Assembly: GCA_963700105.1 (NCBI GenBank)
Contig: CAVOWL010000004.1
Span: 1,054,001-1,118,000 of the forward strand
Source: CAVUWL01 sp963700105
Lineage (GTDB): Bacteria > Actinomycetota > Thermoleophilia > Solirubrobacterales > 70-9
DNA: 64,000 nucleotides
Reading direction: 5' to 3'
Notes under the pieces: model-generated
The model's input: only the letters and a program-made list of their open reading frames with translations
The model's database searches: none
What the model was told of the DNA's origin: nothing
Translations under genes and position numbers: made by a program
Part shown: positions 1 to 8,367 of the stretch, piece by piece
Numbering within the stretch: position 1 is the stretch's first letter
How the letters are laid out: every line of letters starts with the position of its first letter

Positions 1-951
1 CGCAAGCCGGCGGAAATCCAAAGCATCGTCGCCCCCCCGCCGGGCTCCCTGAACCCCGAAGACGGCACCCTGACGATCTCGGCTGATAGTGCCGCCGAAG
101 TGCCGATCCCAGGGATCGGCCTCTCGGGCAGCGGTGCGGGAACATTCAGCGGCACCACCGACTCCGAAGGCTGCGCTGTTTTCGCCAACCAACTCGCCGG
201 CAACTACACGCTGACGCCATCGGGAGTCGCCACCGGGCTGGTCGAACAAAACGGCAATCCCCCTGGCCCTCAAACCGTCAGCGTGATCGCCGGCAGCACT
301 TCGACCGTGCAGCTGCTCTATGACCGACCGGGGTCGATTCCGATCAAATTTACGGCTATGTCCTCGGGGGGCAGCCTCGTGGCCTCGCAAGCCGATACTG
401 CCGTCGTCTTCAACACCGGGATGACGACCGCGAAGTCGTTTGGCACGCTCGGCACACCGAAATCCGAAGTCCGCGCGGAACCGCTTTTCCCCTTCACCTC
501 ACCCGACACCGTCTACGCAGGATCCTGCGAAGGCGACAACCCCAACCCCAAAGACGAAACCAGTCCCCCCGGCGCCGCCGCGATGGCGAGCGTCATCGTC
601 CCAGCCGGCGGAACCGCGGCAACAGCGACGGTCCAACTACCGGTCCTCTATCTGAACGTCTGGAGTGGGAGCAGCGCAAAAAGCCCCGGCAGCCGGGTCA
701 AAAGCGCCCACGTGATCGTCAGCGACACGCACTGCCCGGCGAAGCGCACATACACCACCGAAGCGGCCGGCCTTGCCGCCACCAGCATCGCCCTCCCGTG
801 GAGCACCTATGAAGTCTGCGCCGACAACGGCAGCGGCAAAGGAACGGCTAAGCAAACGTTCACCCAGTCGGTGGAAAATCTGACCAGCACCGGAACGACG
901 CTCAACTTCTACCTCGGTGCGGGTGGCCTGGGGACGGGACCATGCACGTAG
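1..951 (+). CDS. Minor pilin-like surface protein, 5' end outside window
   Basis: The reading frame is open from the first base of the window, so this is the C-terminal part (316 residues) of a longer protein. It is Ser/Thr/Gly/Pro-rich with beta-strand patterning and contains a segment like a carboxypeptidase-regulatory (prealbumin-like) fold around residues 50-100 (DSEGCAVF, GNYTLTPSG). A few Cys residues (for example SCEGD, DTHCPAK, YEVCAD) suggest an extracellular disulfide-bearing protein. It overlaps the next prepilin gene by 10 bp and heads a run of prepilin and pilMNO genes, so a secreted minor pilin or pilus-tip role is likely. The prepilin cleavage site, if any, lies outside the window. 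I do not recognise a named family. Confidence 0.6.
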   Translation, partial: RKPAEIQSIVAPPPGSLNPEDGTLTISADSAAEVPIPGIGLSGSGAGTFSGTTDSEGCAVFANQLAGNYTLTPSGVATGLVEQNGNPPGPQTVSVIAGSTSTVQLLYDRPGSIPIKFTAMSSGGSLVASQADTAVVFNTGMTTAKSFGTLGTPKSEVRAEPLFPFTSPDTVYAGSCEGDNPNPKDETSPPGAAAMASVIVPAGGTAATATVQLPVLYLNVWSGSSAKSPGSRVKSAHVIVSDTHCPAKRTYTTEAAGLAATSIALPWSTYEVCADNGSGKGTAKQTFTQSVENLTSTGTTLNFYLGAGGLGTGPCT

Positions 952-1643
952 GGCGCGGCATCTCAATTCGTGAGGAGCGCGGCACGACGCTGGTCGAACT
1001 TTTGGTGGCGATCACCGCAGGAGTGGTCGTGCTCGCGGCGATCAGCGCGGTGGCGATCGCCGCGATGCGACAAACCGCTCGAATAAGCACCCAGGTTGAG
1101 GCAACTCAGAGGGCCCGGCAGGTCATGGGCCAGGTTGTAGAAGAGCTGCACTCCGCCTGCCTGGCACCCGAAATTGCCCCGGTGCGAGAAAACAGTAGCG
1201 GCACCGAACTCAGATTCCTTCACCAGATCGGATCGGCGGTCGCCCCGACGCCGATCCTCAGCAAAATCAGCCTCAGCGGTGGCACCCTGACCCAGAACAA
1301 CTACGCCGCCACTGGCGGCTCGGCACCCCACTGGACCTTCAACGAAGCGACGCCGACTTCAACCGAAACGCTGATGACAAAAATCAGCCCCACCGCCCCG
1401 AGCACTTCGATTTTTAGCTATTACTCCTACTCAAATGGGGTGATCTCCCCAACCCCGCTTGCCACCCCACTCAGCGCAAGCAGCGCATCGATCACCACCC
1501 AGGTCAACATCGCACTCACGGCCGCGCCCCCCAATACCCCGGTCGTCAGTGAAAACGCCTCGGCAAACGTTCAAAACAGCGTCCTATTGCGCTTCAGCCC
1601 AGCTTCCTATAACACCAGCGTCTCTGACCTCCCCTGCCAATGA
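942..1643 (+). CDS. Type IV minor prepilin (PilW/PilV-like)
   Basis: 233 residues with a class-III (prepilin) signal near the N-terminus: RGTTLVELLVAI. Cleavage is expected after Gly, with Glu at +5, followed by a hydrophobic stretch (AGVVVLAAISAVAIAA). The rest is a long polar, Ser/Thr-rich globular region without a recognisable subtype. The ATG lies inside the end of the upstream gene, and the stop overlaps the next start in an ATGA, so the genes form one translationally coupled operon. Expected role: minor subunit incorporated into the pilus after processing by PilD (gene at about 9.5-10.2 kb). PilW-like is a best guess from length and position. Confidence 0.75.
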   Translation: MHVGRGISIREERGTTLVELLVAITAGVVVLAAISAVAIAAMRQTARISTQVEATQRARQVMGQVVEELHSACLAPEIAPVRENSSGTELRFLHQIGSAVAPTPILSKISLSGGTLTQNNYAATGGSAPHWTFNEATPTSTETLMTKISPTAPSTSIFSYYSYSNGVISPTPLATPLSASSASITTQVNIALTAAPPNTPVVSENASANVQNSVLLRFSPASYNTSVSDLPCQ

Positions 1644-3184
1644 ACCACCGAAACTCAGAGAGCGGCTTCACGCTGGTCGCGGCGGTCTGCGGCTCTGCAT
1701 TGATAGCGCTGCTCGCAACCGTCGCGGTCGCCACGGTCAACGGCGACGTCCACTTCACCCAGAACGACCTCGCCCACAAGCAAGCATATGAGGCAGCCCG
1801 GGCCGGTATCAACGAATACTTCTATCACCTCAACTCCGAAAACAACTACTGGTCCCATTGCACTGAAGTTCCGGAACCAAACGCAGTAAACCAGCAAGGC
1901 TCAACCGCAAAGCAGCGAAACGTCCCCGGTGGATCCGGCGCAAAATACGCAATCGAATTGATCCCGGCCCAGGGCCAGTCCACCTGCAATCCCGAAAGCC
2001 TCTCGACCGCCACCACGAGCATGATCGAAACAAGTGGATCCCTGCCGGGCTCGTTTCGCATCCGCAGCACCGGCTTCGCCGAAAAATCGAAGGTCTCCAT
2101 CGTCACCACCTTCAGACGAGCAAGCTTCCTGGACTTCATGTACTTCACGCAGCTCGAGACCTCCGACCCGGTCACCTACGAAAACGAAGCGACGGTGAAA
2201 GGCGCCTATGAACAGTGCACCCTGACCTACGAACAGGGGCGCTACAACAAACCGATTCCCAACTCCGGTGGGCAGTACTGCGACAAGATCTCCTTTGTCA
2301 GCGAAGACACGATCAACGGTCCGGTTCATACCAATGACGCCTTCGCGATCTGCGGCACACCGACCTTCGGTCGCGGTCCTGCGGACAACATCGAAGTCAG
2401 CGCCGCAGCACCCGGCTGGTTTTCCACCTGTGAAGGCAGCAAACCCAATTTTAAAGGCACCTACACGACCAGCGCGCCGGTGCTGACTCCGCCACCGACC
2501 AATTCCAAACTCGCCTCGATTGCTGAATCGGGATTTAAGTACAAAGGCCAGGTGCGCATTTGCCTCAGTGGAACTTCGATGACGGTCGGCAGCGGTGGAA
2601 CTTGCACGGGAGTCTACTCGGGTCCAATTCCTTCCAACGGCGTGATTTACGTGGCGAATGGGACCTGCTCCTCAACCTACACGCCGTTTGGCACGACATA
2701 TCCGGAAACGTCAGGCTGTGGCAACGCCTACGTGTCAGGTAATTATTCCGGCCAACTGACTATCGCCGCCGAAAACGACATTATCATTAATGGCAACCTG
2801 AAAAACAGCGGCGGCGGTCTGCTGGGCTTGATCGCCGACAATTTCGTTCGCGTATACCATCCATGCACCCCCAGCAAAAGTGGAGGACAGGGCACCAATG
2901 GGACGGGCTCACTCGAAAATCCGACGATCGATGCGGCGATTTTGACGATCAATCACTCGTTCATAGTTGACAATTACAACTGCGGTGAACAGCTGGGGAA
3001 TTTGACTGTCGAAGGTGCGATCGCCCAGAAATTTCGCGGACCGGTGGGAACTTTTGGCGGTAACGGCAGCACCGGCTATTACAAGAACTACAACTACGAC
3101 GATCGGCTTCGCTACGTCGAGCCACCCGACTTTTTGGAACCGATCCAATCAGCTTGGATCGTCGGCCGAGAGACCAACGAATGA
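1640..3184 (+). CDS. PilX-like minor prepilin, large, lacks Glu5
   Basis: 514 residues. The N-terminus carries a prepilin-like segment, SGFTLVAAVCGSALIALLA, then an alpha-helical stretch with AYEAARAGINEYFYHL, typical of PilX-like proteins encoded in pilin operons. Unlike the other prepilins here, position +5 after the putative Gly cleavage site is Ala instead of Glu. Glu5 is normally needed for N-methylation and for docking in the fibre. The large C-terminal part (residues about 170-500) is beta-rich and Gly/Asn/Thr-rich with several Cys, suggesting an adhesin-like or tip domain. It overlaps the upstream gene by ATGA. A 114-bp gap separates it from pilM. Confidence 0.7.
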   Translation: MNHRNSESGFTLVAAVCGSALIALLATVAVATVNGDVHFTQNDLAHKQAYEAARAGINEYFYHLNSENNYWSHCTEVPEPNAVNQQGSTAKQRNVPGGSGAKYAIELIPAQGQSTCNPESLSTATTSMIETSGSLPGSFRIRSTGFAEKSKVSIVTTFRRASFLDFMYFTQLETSDPVTYENEATVKGAYEQCTLTYEQGRYNKPIPNSGGQYCDKISFVSEDTINGPVHTNDAFAICGTPTFGRGPADNIEVSAAAPGWFSTCEGSKPNFKGTYTTSAPVLTPPPTNSKLASIAESGFKYKGQVRICLSGTSMTVGSGGTCTGVYSGPIPSNGVIYVANGTCSSTYTPFGTTYPETSGCGNAYVSGNYSGQLTIAAENDIIINGNLKNSGGGLLGLIADNFVRVYHPCTPSKSGGQGTNGTGSLENPTIDAAILTINHSFIVDNYNCGEQLGNLTVEGAIAQKFRGPVGTFGGNGSTGYYKNYNYDDRLRYVEPPDFLEPIQSAWIVGRETNE

Positions 3185-3298
3185 CCGCGGAGATATTCCT
3201 AATTCTGCGTAGTTGCGGGATTAAAGGTTTCGGTGTAGATCTGTCGATCTAGTCCTTGGTCGATCTGCTCAAGACCCCAACGAATAAATCGAACCTCG

Positions 3299-4423
3299 AT
3301 GCTTCAGATAACCAAAAAGAGAGACAACGTCCTGGTCGGCCTAGAGATCGAGGCGGGTAGCGTCGCCGCAGCTGAAATCCGCGTTAACGGGTCGTCTCAG
3401 TTAACGGCGACAGCTATCGCTCCGATGCCAGCTGGGGCATTCGATGACGGTGAGGTCACCGATCCCGTCGCCCTCGCCAAGGTATTGCGGAGTTTCTTTT
3501 CTGAGCACAATCTTTCCCGTCGAGTGCGGCTCGGGATTGCCAACCAACGGGTGGTCGTGCGCACCCTGCGGCTGCCGGCCCTTGAGGATCCGGAGAAGCT
3601 GGAGGCCGCGGTGCGCTTCCAAGCCCAGGAGCAAATCCCGATGCCGATCGACCAGGCAATTCTCGACCATCGCGTGGTCGGGGGGGTGCCCGCCTCAGAA
3701 GGATCACCGGCCCAGGTCGACGTCGTTGTCGTCGCCGCCCGTCGCGACATGATCGAGGCGACGCTCAAGCCGCTGCGCGACGCCGATCTGGAACCCGTCG
3801 GGGTGGATCTCTCGGCCTTTGGTCTGATCCGTGCCCTCGCGGATTTTTCGGTGCCCCCGCCCCAAAACGGCGACGCAGAGGCCAATGGCACCGCCTCCGG
3901 CGGTGAGGAAGGGGAATCCACCCCGACCAAATCGACCGTTCTCTACTGCAATGTCGGCGATGTCACAAATCTGGCGATCGCCAAAGGACGCTCGTGCCTT
4001 TTCACCCGCGTCTCTCCGGTCGGCTTGGAGGGCATCGCCGAGGCTCTCGCCGGTTCGACTGGCCTCAGTCGAGAGAATGCCCGCCGCTGGCTGGAATACG
4101 TAGGGCTGACCGATCCCAACCAGCCTGTGGAAGGTGATCCAGAGACGATCACCAAGACGCGGGCAGTGATGGAAAGTGGAGCATCCTCACTACTTGACGA
4201 GCTACGCCTCTCACTCGACTTCTACGGAGCCCAGGAGGCCGCGGTACCTGTTGAACGCGTAGTCCTCTGCGGACCCGGCAGCGTTATCCCCGGACTCGCG
4301 GCGCGGATGGAGCCGGTTCTCGGGCTGCCGATCGCGATCGGCAGCCCGGAAGCACTCTCCGATCTCGATCAGGCTGCGGCGGCCCGCCTCACCCTGGCCT
4401 ACGGCCTCTCCCTGGATCAATAG
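3299..4423 (+). CDS. pilM: Type IV pilus inner-membrane platform protein PilM
   Basis: 374 residues, the usual PilM length. It starts LVGLEIEAGSVAAAEIRV, the first actin-like (ASKHA/FtsA-like) nucleotide-binding strand pair, and continues with the PilM signature NQRVVVRTLRLPALEDPEKLEAAVRFQAQE, shown here only as the span at residues 82-111. The phosphate-2 region (YCNVGDVTNLAIA) and the adenosine region (VLCGPGSVIPGLA) are visible. PilM is cytoplasmic and binds the short N-terminal tail of PilN, whose gene follows after 2 bp. Together with PilN and PilO it forms the alignment platform between the ATPases and the fibre. Confidence 0.92.
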   Translation: MLQITKKRDNVLVGLEIEAGSVAAAEIRVNGSSQLTATAIAPMPAGAFDDGEVTDPVALAKVLRSFFSEHNLSRRVRLGIANQRVVVRTLRLPALEDPEKLEAAVRFQAQEQIPMPIDQAILDHRVVGGVPASEGSPAQVDVVVVAARRDMIEATLKPLRDADLEPVGVDLSAFGLIRALADFSVPPPQNGDAEANGTASGGEEGESTPTKSTVLYCNVGDVTNLAIAKGRSCLFTRVSPVGLEGIAEALAGSTGLSRENARRWLEYVGLTDPNQPVEGDPETITKTRAVMESGASSLLDELRLSLDFYGAQEAAVPVERVVLCGPGSVIPGLAARMEPVLGLPIAIGSPEALSDLDQAAAARLTLAYGLSLDQ

Positions 4424-4425
4424 GC

Positions 4426-5277
4426 ATGCGCCCCGTCAATCTCATCCCCGTTGAGCAACGCCTTGGGAGGCGCACCGCCCTGCGCGGTGGCCCAGTTGCC
4501 TACATCGTCGTCGGCGCCCTAGTCGCCGCACTGGCCGGTGTGACACTGCTCGTCATAACCGGCAATCAGATCTCCCACCGAAAGGCGCAGGTTGTCCAGC
4601 TTGAAAAGGAAGACGCGGTAGCGAAAGCGCGAGCCAACAGTCTCGCCGCATATACCCAATTTAAGGCCGTTCATGACCAGCGGATCGCAACCGTCACAAC
4701 CCTTGCCGACAGCCGCTTTGATTGGGAACGGGTGATGCGCGAACTAGCGTTGGTCTTGCCCCACGACGTGTGGCTGACCAATTTAACTGGAACCGATAAC
4801 CCGCAGGTCGCCCCTCCTGGGGCCGCCAGTATCCCGCTCCGCGCCTCAATCCCTGGACCGGCGTTGGAGATTGTTGGTTGTGCCAGCGGTCAGGTTGCGG
4901 TCGCCGGATTCGTTCAGGCATTGAAAGAGATCGGCGGCGCCACTCGGGTGGGTGTGCAGTCCTCGGCGCTCCCTACTGAATCCGGTTCGAGTTCTGCAAG
5001 TAGCGGCTCGGCCTCCTCTGCCTCCAGCGTCGGCGCGACCTCTTCCTGCCAAGTCCGCAATTACATTGCTGGATTCCAGATCGTCGTAGCATTTGACGCG
5101 GCGCCGGTATCAAGTGAAACAACCGGATCAGCAGGGGCAACAACTTCATCGACACCAACCAGCACAACCACATCGACTCCGTCGAGCTCATCGTCATCTT
5201 CGAGTACCACCTCATCGAGCTCGACACCGTCAACGAAAACCCCAAGTACGTCTGAATCCGAAGGGGGAGAAGGCTGA
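4426..5277 (+). CDS. pilN: Type IV pilus assembly protein PilN
   Basis: 283 residues. The N-terminus reads MRPVNLIPVEQR, containing the conserved N-L-x-P motif that docks into PilM. One membrane helix follows (residues about 26-46), then a coiled coil and a periplasm-side-type domain. The C-terminal 70 residues are almost entirely Ser/Thr/Pro low complexity, probably a flexible or glycosylated cell-wall linker, which Gram-negative PilN proteins lack. pilM ends 2 bp upstream and pilO starts 1 bp after the stop, so one operon is certain. Confidence 0.9.
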   Translation: MRPVNLIPVEQRLGRRTALRGGPVAYIVVGALVAALAGVTLLVITGNQISHRKAQVVQLEKEDAVAKARANSLAAYTQFKAVHDQRIATVTTLADSRFDWERVMRELALVLPHDVWLTNLTGTDNPQVAPPGAASIPLRASIPGPALEIVGCASGQVAVAGFVQALKEIGGATRVGVQSSALPTESGSSSASSGSASSASSVGATSSCQVRNYIAGFQIVVAFDAAPVSSETTGSAGATTSSTPTSTTTSTPSSSSSSSSTTSSSSTPSTKTPSTSESEGGEG

Positions 5278-5278
5278 G

Positions 5279-6136
5279 ATGAAGTCGCAAACCTTAGTTC
5301 TCCCCTGTGTGCTGGCGGTCGTAGCGATCGCCGTGGGTTTCTGGCTGCTCGCGCTCGGCCCCAAGCGCCAGGAAGCCGATCACCTTTCCGCCCAGGTCAA
5401 GGAACTGCAGAGCTCGCTGACCGAATCACAGGCCAAAGTCACCAAAGCGATAGTCGCGCGGCACCAGTTCCCGACCAATTACCAGCAAATCGTCCTCTTG
5501 GGCAAGGCGGCCCCGACGTCTGATGGAACTTCTTCGCTTTTGGTCGAACTCAGCCATATCGCCCACCATTCGCATGTGAGGTTCAACAGCATCCAGCTGG
5601 CAGCCAGCGCGGGCACCAGCTCGCCCGCGCCCGCGCCCGCGTCGACAACGACCACGCCAACGACAGGGGGGACGGCTGCCCCGGCCGGTACCGGAACATC
5701 GTCAAGCGGTCAGACCACCGCGGCCACCGTACCGGCAACCGAGGCCGCCGCGTCGCTACTTCCATTGGGAGCGACGATCGGCCCCGCAAGCCTCGCCGTT
5801 ACACCTTACGAACTCAGCTTTTCGGGGAACTTCTTCCACGTCGCCGATTTCATCAGAGGGGTGGATTCCTTGGTCCATACCGGTGGTCATGGCGTCGACG
5901 TCAACGGCCGCCTCATAACGCTCAATGGATTCGCGATCACTGCACCGGAAAATCAAGCGCAGCCCAACAAACTCGAAGCAACCTTTTCCGTCACTACCTA
6001 TCTCATCCCGCCAAGTCAAGGTCTGACAGCAGGTGCTACACCCACGGCCCCTTCGACTGCAACCCCGACGGCAGCGACCACCTCGGCGAGCGAATCTTCC
6101 ACCACATCAGCAGCGTCAGTCTCAAACTCAAAATGA
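5279..6136 (+). CDS. pilO: Type IV pilus assembly protein PilO
   Basis: 285 residues from the ATG at 5279. The open frame reaches further upstream but would overlap pilN heavily, and this ATG follows a purine-rich GGGGGAGAAGG. It has an N-terminal membrane helix (LPCVLAVVAIAVGFWLLAL), a coiled coil (residues about 35-65), then a globular region with the PilO-type stretch LSHIAHHSHVRFNSI and YELSFSGNFFHVADFIRGVD. Ala/Thr/Ser-rich linkers occur in the middle and at the C-terminus. It would dimerise with PilN. The stop overlaps the next start (ATGA). Confidence 0.9.
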   Translation: MKSQTLVLPCVLAVVAIAVGFWLLALGPKRQEADHLSAQVKELQSSLTESQAKVTKAIVARHQFPTNYQQIVLLGKAAPTSDGTSSLLVELSHIAHHSHVRFNSIQLAASAGTSSPAPAPASTTTTPTTGGTAAPAGTGTSSSGQTTAATVPATEAAASLLPLGATIGPASLAVTPYELSFSGNFFHVADFIRGVDSLVHTGGHGVDVNGRLITLNGFAITAPENQAQPNKLEATFSVTTYLIPPSQGLTAGATPTAPSTATPTAATTSASESSTTSAASVSNSK

Positions 6137-7038
6137 ACATGCTAAAAAAAGGTCCGGAGGTGAAGGTTCCAGAGCTCAAGGTCCCCGAGCCGATCCTAAA
6201 CGTGTTCTATGACCTGCGCGAACGACACCTACTTCCACTAGTCGCCGTGCTCCTGGTGGCCATCGTCGCGGTCCCGATCGCCCTTAGTCAGTCCTCGTCA
6301 GGCTCCGGTAACGCACCTTCGAGCGCAGTCGCTGCCCTCGGGGTCGCCAATGCAACAACGAACAGATCGACCGCGGTGGTGGTTTCAAAGAGCGCCCCTG
6401 GCCTCCACTCCTATCACCAGCGTCTGGGCTACCTAAAGCCGATAAATCCCTTTCGACGTCCGTTCGCTCATTCTGAATCGACCTCGGTGACGGAATCATC
6501 CGCGGGCGGCACAGCTAGTACATCCAGCGCCTCCGGGACACCGAGCGAAACAACATCTCCGGGTTCGACGAGTAGCTCACCGCAGACGGCAACGACGATA
6601 ACTCACACCCTTACTTGGTACTCCTACGCGATCGATGTACGGATGGTGACTGGGGTGACGAATCACAAGAAGGGCTCCTCAAATGAAGCCCGATCCTCAA
6701 AAGGGACGCCGGTAACGAAGAGTGCACCCGTCGTCCGTAGAGATCTCCCGGTCCTCACGGCGTTACCCAACCGCAAGAATTCAGCGGCGGTATTTATGGG
6801 CGCCTCCAAGGATGGAGAAAAGGCGATACTTCTAATCTCACCGAACATCAAGGCAGTCCTCGGTGAAGGGCAGTGCGTGCAGGGATCACAGACCTCATGC
6901 GAGCTACTGGCCCTGGAACCGGGTGTACCGGAGACTCTAGTTTACGCGCATTCCGGGCGTACCCTAAGATTGGAGCTACTCAAGGTGCACCTCGTCGCTT
7001 CTAAGACGCGTCACGTCGCCCCCCTAGGCGGGCATTAG
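6133..7038 (+). CDS. PilP-position pilus-operon membrane protein
   Basis: 301 residues, coupled to pilO by an ATGA overlap; an in-frame ATG at 6139 is an alternative start. It has a short Lys/Glu/Pro-rich cytoplasmic tail, one membrane helix (residues about 35-52, LLPLVAVLLVAIVAVPIAL), a Ser/Thr-rich linker, and a C-terminal globular part from about residue 150. A segment LKPINPFRRPF resembles the N-P-F motif seen in PilP lipoproteins. There is no lipobox and no secretin gene nearby, as expected for a cell with one membrane. Position after PilMNO suggests a PilP functional analogue, but sequence similarity is too thin to name it. Confidence 0.6.
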   Translation: MNMLKKGPEVKVPELKVPEPILNVFYDLRERHLLPLVAVLLVAIVAVPIALSQSSSGSGNAPSSAVAALGVANATTNRSTAVVVSKSAPGLHSYHQRLGYLKPINPFRRPFAHSESTSVTESSAGGTASTSSASGTPSETTSPGSTSSSPQTATTITHTLTWYSYAIDVRMVTGVTNHKKGSSNEARSSKGTPVTKSAPVVRRDLPVLTALPNRKNSAAVFMGASKDGEKAILLISPNIKAVLGEGQCVQGSQTSCELLALEPGVPETLVYAHSGRTLRLELLKVHLVASKTRHVAPLGGH

Positions 7039-7403
7039 CACGTAGCTGATCTGCGCGGCCGACGTCCAGGCAATGGGGCGACAGTCCGGCGGTGCCGATC
7101 TAGAGGATTGCCGTTGCACGCCTTTCCCATCGTCTTTTTTCACAGAGTCTGCCGAGATGTCGGTCCGAGAGGATTCAACACCCCAATAGTTGTCCGATAT
7201 GGACCTCAATATCTTCTAAAGGCGACTCTCTCCCTGCCGATAACGGTCTAAAGACATCTAAGTGCCTAGGGCCTCAGAGCATCCAGACTCAGAGCGGACG
7301 AGCTCAAAGCAAGGGAGTCCAAGCTCCATAGTGGCGGGAAGCTCAGGCAGGTCTTAGCTTTCGGGGAAATTTCGACAGATTCGCAATATAAAAGGAGTTC
7401 CAT
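7039..7403. other. Intergenic leader of pilA1
   Basis: 365 bp between the pilMNO operon and the major pilin gene. No convincing gene is visible. It is AT-richer than its surroundings, has a T6 run at about 7134-7140 without a strong stem, and just before the pilin shows TATAAAAGGAG, which supplies an AT-rich patch and the ribosome binding site. It probably holds the pilin promoter and leader. Confidence 0.5.
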
Positions 7404-7859
7404 GTGCCTCTCCTGAAATTCAAATCGGATATCAAAGCTCGGCTCAAGGGTGAGGGTGAGGCCGGCTTCACGCTGATTGAGCTCCTTGTCGTAATGCTGA
7501 TCATGGGAATTCTGGCGGCAATTGCGCTGCCGGCATTCTTCAATCAGCGCGAAAAGGCCGGCGACGCTCGGGCCAAGTCCTATACCAACGATGCCGAGGT
7601 CGCGATTCAGACGTACTCAACCGAACACAGTGGTAGCTTTGTTGGGGCTACCGCAGCCGAACTTGAAAAACTTGAACCGACGCTAAAAAGCGCCACCGAA
7701 CTCAAAGTCGGCAAAGCTACAGCCAACGAATTCGAAGTGTCGACCAAATCAAGCACCGGTAATGTGTTCACGATCAAAAACGTTGCTGGCACAACTACTT
7801 ACCCCTGCACCACAGAAGGCAAGGGAGGGTGTCCGACCGGAGGTTGGGCCAACGGTTAG
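7404..7859 (+). CDS. pilA: Major type IV pilin, copy 1
   Basis: 151 residues. Start is the GTG at 7404 preceded by AAAGGAG; the ATG at 7402 is in another frame and stops after four codons. A short basic leader (about 21 residues) is followed by the prepilin signature AGFTLIELLVVMLIMGILAAI, with Gly cleavage and Glu5 present. The mature part is type IVa-like, with the helix AFFNQREKAGDARAKSYTNDA, and ends in a two-Cys loop (YPCTTEGKGGCPTGGWANG), a D-region-like disulfide. It is about as long as a typical pilin. A near-identical inverted copy lies at 10718-11173; both likely encode the fibre subunit. Confidence 0.93.
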   Translation: MPLLKFKSDIKARLKGEGEAGFTLIELLVVMLIMGILAAIALPAFFNQREKAGDARAKSYTNDAEVAIQTYSTEHSGSFVGATAAELEKLEPTLKSATELKVGKATANEFEVSTKSSTGNVFTIKNVAGTTTYPCTTEGKGGCPTGGWANG

Positions 7860-7937
7860 AGTGGCCTTACCGTGGTCGCGAATGTGCGGCCCCACAGTAG
7901 CGGGCGAGTTCTATTCGCGTGGCTTCCTGTAATGAAG

Positions 7938-7994
7938 AGCCGAGGGATACGCTTGTCGACCGGGCGCACCGGATTGACAAGAGGTCCCTCGGCT
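7938..7994. terminator. Nested inverted repeat downstream of pilA1
   Basis: Outer arms AGCCGAGGGA (7938-7947) and TCCCTCGGCT (7985-7994) are perfectly complementary over 10 bp. An inner pair CTTGTC/GACAAG adds to the stem and a CCGG pair lies at the centre. It sits about 80 bp after pilA1 and just before the IS3 left end. No U-run follows on the plus strand, so it is either a U-poor terminator or an RNA 3'-end stabiliser. Confidence 0.5.
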
Positions 7995-8067
7995 CGCGAT
8001 GAAGGTGATCTAACCCCCGCAGACTGGGCCACGATGCATGAGACTCCAGCCCTACCGAAGGAGTCAA

Positions 8068-8367
8068 ATGCCAAGGCAGTACCCCACGGAGTTCCGCGAG
8101 CGAATCGTCGCCCTGGCGAGGTCGGGAAGGTTCGTCGCAGAGTTAAGCGCTGACTATGGAGTGGCCAGCGCCACCATCCACCGCTGGCTTGACCAAGACC
8201 GCATAGACCATGGCGAGAAGCCCGGCCTCACCAGCACGCAGAACACCGAGCTCGCCGCCGCAAGGAAGCGAATCCGCGAGCTCGAGCACGAACTCGAGCT
8301 CATCCGCAGTGCGGCCGCGATCTTCGACGAGCAACAGAAGATCCGCCCAAAACCCTCTACCCGGTGA
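8068..8367 (+). CDS. IS3-family transposase OrfA (helix-turn-helix)
   Basis: 99 residues from the ATG at 8068, preceded by GAAGGAG. The HTH_Tnp_1-type domain (YPTEFRERIVALARSG, VASATIHRWLDQDR) binds the element ends. It is followed by a leucine-zipper-like coiled coil (ARKRIRELEHELELIRSAAA). The stop overlaps the orfB start as GTGA, and orfB lies in the -1 frame, the arrangement in which IS3 elements make an OrfAB fusion by -1 frameshifting. No classical slippery heptamer was found, so reinitiation at the GTG is an alternative. Confidence 0.88.
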   Translation: MPRQYPTEFRERIVALARSGRFVAELSADYGVASATIHRWLDQDRIDHGEKPGLTSTQNTELAAARKRIRELEHELELIRSAAAIFDEQQKIRPKPSTR

